This document shows, in pieces, positions 1-5,635 of a stretch of 5,635 bases of DNA. Source of the DNA: Acetobacteraceae bacterium. Lineage in GTDB: Bacteria; Pseudomonadota; Alphaproteobacteria; Acetobacterales; Acetobacteraceae. Made by a program: the position numbers and the translations under genes. The notes under the pieces are model-generated. The model was not told the DNA's origin. It saw only the letters and a program-made list of their open reading frames with translations, and did no database searches. The stretch is taken from contig CANJXD010000388.1 of assembly GCA_947478535.1 (NCBI GenBank), positions 1-5,635 of the forward strand, in the 5' to 3' direction. How positions within the stretch are numbered: position 1 is the first letter of the stretch; the number at the start of each line of letters is the position of its first letter.

Positions 1-871
1 GGAAGGTCTCCAGCGCCGCGAGGACTTCTTCCGGCGCTTCTTCCGCGAGGTAGTGGCCCGAATTCACGGCACCGCCGCTGACCGGGCCGCTGGCGTAGCC
101 GCGCCAGACGTCCAGCGGTTCATACCAGGTGCCGACCTTGCCCTTTGCCCCCCACAGCGCGAGCAGCGGGCAGGCCACCTTCACCCCCGCCGCGCGGCTT
201 GCGCGGTCATGGTCGAGGTCGATCGCGGTGGCGGCGCGATAGTCCTCGCAGATCGCGGCGACGGTGCCGGGTTCGTGCAGGGCGCGCAGGTAGTCGGCGC
301 GGGCCTCGGGATGGAAGAAGCCTTTGTCCTTCGGCTCGCGCGATGTGTGCAGGTCGAACCAGTCCTCCACATCCCGCAGGATCATGCGCTCGGGCTTCGG
401 ATGCGGCTGGGCGAGGAAGAACCAGTGATAATAGCCCATGGCGAAGGCCATGTCGGTGCGCTCGAAGTGGTGCAGCGTCGGCACGATATCCATCGTGCAA
501 AGCCGTGCCACGGCCTGTGGCGCATCCAGTGCCATCCGATGCGCGACGCGCGCGCCACGGTCATGCGCGACGACCTGGAATCGCAGAAAACCGAGCTGCG
601 CCATTAGCCCCACCATATCCGCCGCCATGGCGCGCTTCGCATAGGCGGCGTGGTCGGCGGAGACGGGCGGCTTGCCGGAAAGCCCATAGCCGCGCAGGTC
701 CGGGCAGACCACGGTGAAGCGCCGCGCCAACTCGGGCGCGACCTTGTGCCACATGGCGTGCGTCTGCGGATTGCCGTGCAGCAGCAGCAATGGCGGGCCT
801 TCACCGCCGCGGCGCAGGCGCAGCGCCTGCCCGCCAATGTCCCGACGTTCCTCCACGAAGCCTTCGAACAT
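1..871 (-). CDS. Haloacetate/fluoroacetate dehalogenase-type alpha/beta hydrolase (3' end cut by window edge)
   Basis: This gene reads leftward from ATG at 871 and stays open to the window edge, giving 290 codons. Homologues are about 295-305 residues, so only the last few are missing. Seen: an oxyanion-side HGNPQTHAMW motif at residues 32-41, a nucleophile elbow AHDRGARV at 102-109 (Asp104, with Arg105 and Arg108), Asp128 in MDIVPT, His149-Trp150 in YYHWFFLAQP, Tyr211 in CEDYRA, and His273 in SGHYLAEEAPE. In fluoroacetate dehalogenases (EC 3.8.1.3) these positions are the nucleophile Asp, the two carboxylate-binding Arg, the general acid, the halide pocket His/Trp/Tyr and the catalytic His. 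The expected reaction is hydrolysis of a 2-haloacid to the 2-hydroxyacid in the cytoplasm. The cap segment around 171-187 (containing HTSREPK) differs from the characterised enzymes as I remember them, so true defluorination is unproven. An epoxide hydrolase or other alpha/beta hydrolase activity remains possible. The start is supported by a strong Shine-Dalgarno sequence. The gene is divergent from the dehydrogenase gene at 977. Confidence 0.88.
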   Translation of the reverse strand, partial: MFEGFVEERRDIGGQALRLRRGGEGPPLLLLHGNPQTHAMWHKVAPELARRFTVVCPDLRGYGLSGKPPVSADHAAYAKRAMAADMVGLMAQLGFLRFQVVAHDRGARVAHRMALDAPQAVARLCTMDIVPTLHHFERTDMAFAMGYYHWFFLAQPHPKPERMILRDVEDWFDLHTSREPKDKGFFHPEARADYLRALHEPGTVAAICEDYRAATAIDLDHDRASRAAGVKVACPLLALWGAKGKVGTWYEPLDVWRGYASGPVSGGAVNSGHYLAEEAPEEVLAALETF

Positions 872-877
872 GCCGCA

Positions 878-884
878 TCCTTCC
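878..884 (-). promoter_or_regulatory. Ribosome binding site of the dehalogenase-like gene
   Basis: On the minus strand, GGAAGGA lies 6 bases upstream of the ATG at 871. It fixes that start. A second ATG at 878-876 overlaps the motif but is out of frame. Confidence 0.65.
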
Positions 885-963
885 GTTCTTCGTGGCGCAT
901 CCTATCGCAGGCGCCGGCCCTGTTGACCCCTGGGCCTCGCGCCTTCAGCTTTCGCGCCATCAC

Positions 964-969
964 GGAGGA
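964..969 (+). promoter_or_regulatory. Ribosome binding site of the dehydrogenase gene
   Basis: GGAGGA sits 7 bases before the ATG at 977. It favours this start over longer in-frame readings, which would extend into the oppositely oriented dehalogenase-like gene. Confidence 0.75.
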
Positions 970-976
970 CTCCAGA

Positions 977-1894
977 ATGGGCGCGGCCATCAAGCGGATC
1001 GGTTTCATCGGTATCGGGCGCATGGGCTGGCCCATGGCGCTGCGCCTGCTGGAAGCCGGCTTCGACGTCGCTGTGCTGGATGCCGTGCCGGGGCGTGCCA
1101 CCGACTTCGCGGCCAAGCATGGCGGCACTGCCGCCAGCAGCCCGGCCGAGGTCGCCAAAGGTGCCGACGCCGTCATCACCATGCTGCCGACCAGCAAGGA
1201 CGTCGCAGCGGTGCTCGCGGGCGTGGCGGGCAGCCTCGCGCCCGGCGCCGTGGTGATCGAGATGTCCTCCGGCGAGCCTTCCGCCACGCGGACCATGGAG
1301 GGCGATCTCTCGGCCAAGGGCATCGGCATGGTGGACGCGCCGGTTTCCGGCGGCGTCGCGCGGGCGGAGACTGGCACGCTCGCCATCATGACGGGCGGCG
1401 ATGCGGCGGCGCTGGCGCGGGTTGACCCGGTGCTGCGCGCCATGGGCACGACGATCACGCGCTGCGGTGACATCGGTGCGGGCCAGGCGATGAAGGCGCT
1501 GAACAACCTGGTCAGCGCCGCCGGCCTGCTGATCAGCGTGGAGGCGCTGCTGATCGGCAGCCGCTTCGGGCTCGACCCCGCGGTGATGGTGGAGGTGCTG
1601 AACGCCTCCACGGGCATGAACAACAGCACGCAGAAGAAGCTCAATCAGTTCGTGCTGTCCCGCGGCTTCAATTCCGGCTTCGGGCTGGACCTGATGGTGA
1701 AGGACCTGTCCATCGCGCTCCAGGTGGGGCGAGAGACGGGCACGCCCGTGCCGCTCGCCGCGCAGACGCGGGAATTGTGGACCGCCGCCGCCGCCCTGCT
1801 CGGCCCGGGGCAGGACCATACGGATGTGGCGCGGTTCAGCGAGGCGCTGGCCGCCTCCGAACTCTCCTCGCCGCAAATCCCCCGCAAGGGCTGA
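977..1894 (+). CDS. NAD(P)-dependent beta-hydroxyacid dehydrogenase (3-hydroxyisobutyrate dehydrogenase family)
   Basis: This is a 305-residue protein, normal length for the family. These cytoplasmic enzymes oxidise beta-hydroxyacids to semialdehydes, or run in reverse (3-hydroxyisobutyrate dehydrogenase, tartronate semialdehyde reductase, GLYR-type succinic/glyoxylate reductases). Seen: an N-terminal Rossmann fold with IGFIGIGRMGWPMA at residues 8-21; Asp35 at the end of the second strand (VAVLDAVP), which in this fold usually favours NAD+ over NADP+; the substrate-binding signature DAPVSGGVARAETGTL at 120-135; and the catalytic Lys173 in GQAMKALNNL, with Asn176/177 following. The helical C-terminal domain contains GMNNSTQKK and the family's KDLSIAL motif. 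The ATG at 977 is preceded by a good Shine-Dalgarno and puts the glycine motif where it belongs. The exact substrate cannot be read from the sequence. The gene leads a two-gene unit with the lactonase-like gene 4 bases downstream. Confidence 0.93.
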   Translation: MGAAIKRIGFIGIGRMGWPMALRLLEAGFDVAVLDAVPGRATDFAAKHGGTAASSPAEVAKGADAVITMLPTSKDVAAVLAGVAGSLAPGAVVIEMSSGEPSATRTMEGDLSAKGIGMVDAPVSGGVARAETGTLAIMTGGDAAALARVDPVLRAMGTTITRCGDIGAGQAMKALNNLVSAAGLLISVEALLIGSRFGLDPAVMVEVLNASTGMNNSTQKKLNQFVLSRGFNSGFGLDLMVKDLSIALQVGRETGTPVPLAAQTRELWTAAAALLGPGQDHTDVARFSEALAASELSSPQIPRKG

Positions 1895-1898
1895 GCGG

Positions 1899-2690
1899 AT
1901 GTGGGAGATCCTCGCCCTGCGCTACGCCCGGCATGACCGGCCGGCGCAGGAGAACTTCCTGATGCCGGTCGCCGATGCGCATGACGCGATGCCAATGGAC
2001 TACTTCGTCTGGCTGCTGCGCGGGCCAGCTGGCGAGCAGATCCTGGTCGATACCGGCTTTGATGCGGCGATGGCCGCCAAGCGCGGCCGCACCATCCTGC
2101 GCCCGGTCGCGGATTGCCTGCGCGCCGTCGGCTCGGCGCCAGAGGCGATCACCGATGTGATCCTGACGCATCTGCACTACGACCACGCCGGTAACCTGCC
2201 GCTGTTCCCGCAGGCGCGGCTGCATATCCAGGACCGGGAAGTCGCCTTCGCCACGGGCCGCCACATCTGCGCCCCCTGCATACGCGCACCCTTCGAGGTG
2301 GAGGACGTCATCGCCCTGGTTCGCGCCGTCTATGCGGAGCGCGTGACGTTCCATGACGGGGAAGGGGAGGTCGCCCCTGGCGTCACGCTGCACCGCGTCG
2401 GCGGGCATTCCGATGGGTTGCAGATGGTGAAGGTGCAGACGGCGCGCGGTGGCGTCGTGCTGGCCAGCGATGCCAGCCACTACTACGCCAATATGGCGCG
2501 GCAGAACCCGTTCCCGATCCTGTTCGACATGGGCGCGATGGTGCAGGGCTGGCGCCGCGCCCGCGCCCTGGCCGGCGGCGATGAAAGCCTGATCGTGCCG
2601 GGGCATGACCCGAAGGTCCGCGTGATCTACCCCGCGGAGGATGGCGACGCGGAAGCCGTGCGCCTCGACCTGCCGCCTATTCGTACCTAA
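1899..2690 (+). CDS. Metallo-beta-lactamase-fold hydrolase, N-acyl-homoserine-lactonase-like family
   Basis: This is a 263-residue protein with no signal peptide, probably a cytoplasmic dinuclear-metal hydrolase. Seen: the metal-binding THLHYDHAGN at residues 90-99 (His91, His93, Asp95, His96), the third-motif His170 in GGHSDG, the bridging Asp191 in LASDASHYY and the terminal His236 in VPGHDP. All ligands expected for a two-zinc lactonase-type site are present. The N-terminal MWEILALRYA, followed by ENFLMP and PMDYFVWLLRGP, matches how this family begins and supports ATG 1899 over the upstream in-frame GTG at 1824. The family is named after quorum-quenching AHL lactonases (AiiA/AttM), but many members have other or unknown lactone substrates, and no AHL-synthase gene is in the window. 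Only 4 bases separate it from the dehydrogenase stop. Its weak ribosome site (AAGGG at 1886-1890) lies inside the upstream gene, which suggests translational coupling. Its 3' end overlaps the convergent membrane-protein gene by 14 bases. Confidence 0.9.
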   Translation: MWEILALRYARHDRPAQENFLMPVADAHDAMPMDYFVWLLRGPAGEQILVDTGFDAAMAAKRGRTILRPVADCLRAVGSAPEAITDVILTHLHYDHAGNLPLFPQARLHIQDREVAFATGRHICAPCIRAPFEVEDVIALVRAVYAERVTFHDGEGEVAPGVTLHRVGGHSDGLQMVKVQTARGGVVLASDASHYYANMARQNPFPILFDMGAMVQGWRRARALAGGDESLIVPGHDPKVRVIYPAEDGDAEAVRLDLPPIRT

Positions 2691-3006
2691 AGGAGTAGTA
2701 GGCGAGGCCGAGCCCTACCGCGCCGAACAGCATGGAAAGCCCCGGCCAGGTTGGCCGTGGCCCGCGATGGCCGAACCACCAGTTGACGGCGATGGAGCCG
2801 AGCAGCGCCGACGCGCCATCCGCCCAGTGGCGGTCGTAGAAGCCGCGCAGGATCAGCATCGCCCAGACCGCGAGGCAGAGATAGGAAAGCCCGCGCCAGA
2901 ACAGGTCCGCGAGGGCATTGGCCGGGCGCATCGACGGGTCCACCGAGCGCGTATGGATATACGCGGCGACGGAGAGCAGCAGGGCGGCGAGGAAGAAGGC
3001 TGACAT
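2677..3006 (-). CDS. Small multi-pass membrane protein of unknown function
   Basis: This is a 109-residue hydrophobic protein that I do not recognise. Starting at ATG 3006 it shows a first membrane segment at about residues 3-17 (FFLAALLLSVAAY), a short polar stretch (HTRSVDPSMRP), a second segment at about 38-53 (GLSYLCLAVWAMLIL), a weaker hydrophobic stretch at about 64-78 ending NWWFG, a polar loop (HRGPRPTWP) and a last segment at about 89-104. That makes three or four passes, with a basic loop at HRGPRP. No enzyme motif is visible. A TTG nine bases upstream (3015) would add three residues; ATG is preferred, though neither has a clear Shine-Dalgarno. It lies 40 bases downstream of ligA on the same strand, so it is probably read from the same transcript. 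Its TAG stop lies inside the end of the convergent lactonase-like gene. The residue pattern looks like a real inner-membrane protein, but expression is unproven. Confidence 0.72.
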   Translation of the reverse strand: MSAFFLAALLLSVAAYIHTRSVDPSMRPANALADLFWRGLSYLCLAVWAMLILRGFYDRHWADGASALLGSIAVNWWFGHRGPRPTWPGLSMLFGAVGLGLAYYSFRYE

Positions 3007-3030
3007 GGCGCGCAAATAGGGGTGCCGGGG

Positions 3031-5635
<2,605 letters not shown>

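Larger units (their letters stand above)
872..976. promoter_or_regulatory. Divergent intergenic region, probable back-to-back promoters
   Basis: This 105-base gap separates the 5' ends of two divergent genes, so it should hold both promoters. Rightward, TTGACC at 923-928 matches a -35 box at five of six positions, but the sequence 17-18 bases further on (around 946-952) is only a poor -10. Leftward, TAGGAT at 904-899 is a four-of-six match to TATAAT, with no convincing -35. I see no clear operator palindrome, and no regulator gene lies in the window. The promoter role follows from the layout; the individual boxes are weak. Confidence 0.4.

Noticed and set aside
53..717. Plus-strand frames at the left edge
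   Set aside because: The minus-strand frame here carries a full set of alpha/beta-hydrolase motifs; the plus frames are its shadows.
650..976. N-terminal extension of the dehydrogenase frame upstream of 977
   Set aside because: It would overlap the opposing hydrolase gene, lies before a strong Shine-Dalgarno at 964-969, and would put 109 residues ahead of a glycine motif that should be near the N-terminus.
902..1876. Long minus-strand frames opposite the dehydrogenase gene, including one reaching to 604
   Set aside because: They mirror a clear dehydrogenase frame, and their translations are low-complexity, rich in Ala, Arg, Gly and His, without motifs.
1824..1898. Upstream GTG start for the lactonase-like gene
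   Set aside because: The family begins with the segment encoded from ATG 1899; the extra 25 residues overlap the dehydrogenase and look like shadow sequence.
2749..2777. Inverted GGTTGGCC / GGCCGAACC pair inside the membrane-protein gene
   Set aside because: The arms match only with a one-base bulge, there is no T-run, and such pairs are expected by chance in GC-rich coding DNA.

Overview
The window is very GC-rich, tightly packed chromosomal DNA. It carries six genes, two of them cut by the window edges. It looks like a high-GC alphaproteobacterium, possibly an Acetobacteraceae/Roseomonas-type member of the Rhodospirillales. The reasons are the base composition, the recN-ligA gene order (in many alphaproteobacteria these genes follow ftsZ-lpxC-bamD), and the style of the lactonase-like protein. 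The taxonomic placement is inference.

Left part (1-2690). A haloacetate/fluoroacetate dehalogenase-type alpha/beta hydrolase reads leftward from 871 and runs off the left edge just short of its expected end. About 105 bases of non-coding DNA separate it from a divergent, rightward two-gene unit. The first gene of that unit is a 3-hydroxyisobutyrate-dehydrogenase-family oxidoreductase (977-1894). Four bases later comes a metallo-beta-lactamase-fold hydrolase of the N-acyl-homoserine-lactonase-like family (1899-2690). The two rightward genes are probably co-transcribed and translationally coupled. The three enzymes resemble a small organic-acid catabolic neighbourhood (dehalogenation or ester cleavage, hydroxyacid oxidation, lactone hydrolysis), but no shared substrate can be read from the sequence.

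Right part (2677-5635). A leftward DNA-maintenance unit enters from the right edge. It consists of the last 150 residues of RecN, then a complete NAD+-dependent DNA ligase LigA whose GTG start overlaps the recN stop, then a small multi-pass membrane protein of unknown function. The membrane-protein gene ends by overlapping the 3' end of the lactonase-like gene by 14 bases, tail to tail, leaving no room for an intergenic terminator.

I see no tRNA, rRNA, CRISPR array, insertion sequence, attachment site or phage gene. No clearly new biological system is visible. The points most worth a second look are the substrate of the dehalogenase-like enzyme (complete catalytic set, unusual cap segment), its divergent neighbours, and the small membrane protein downstream of ligA.
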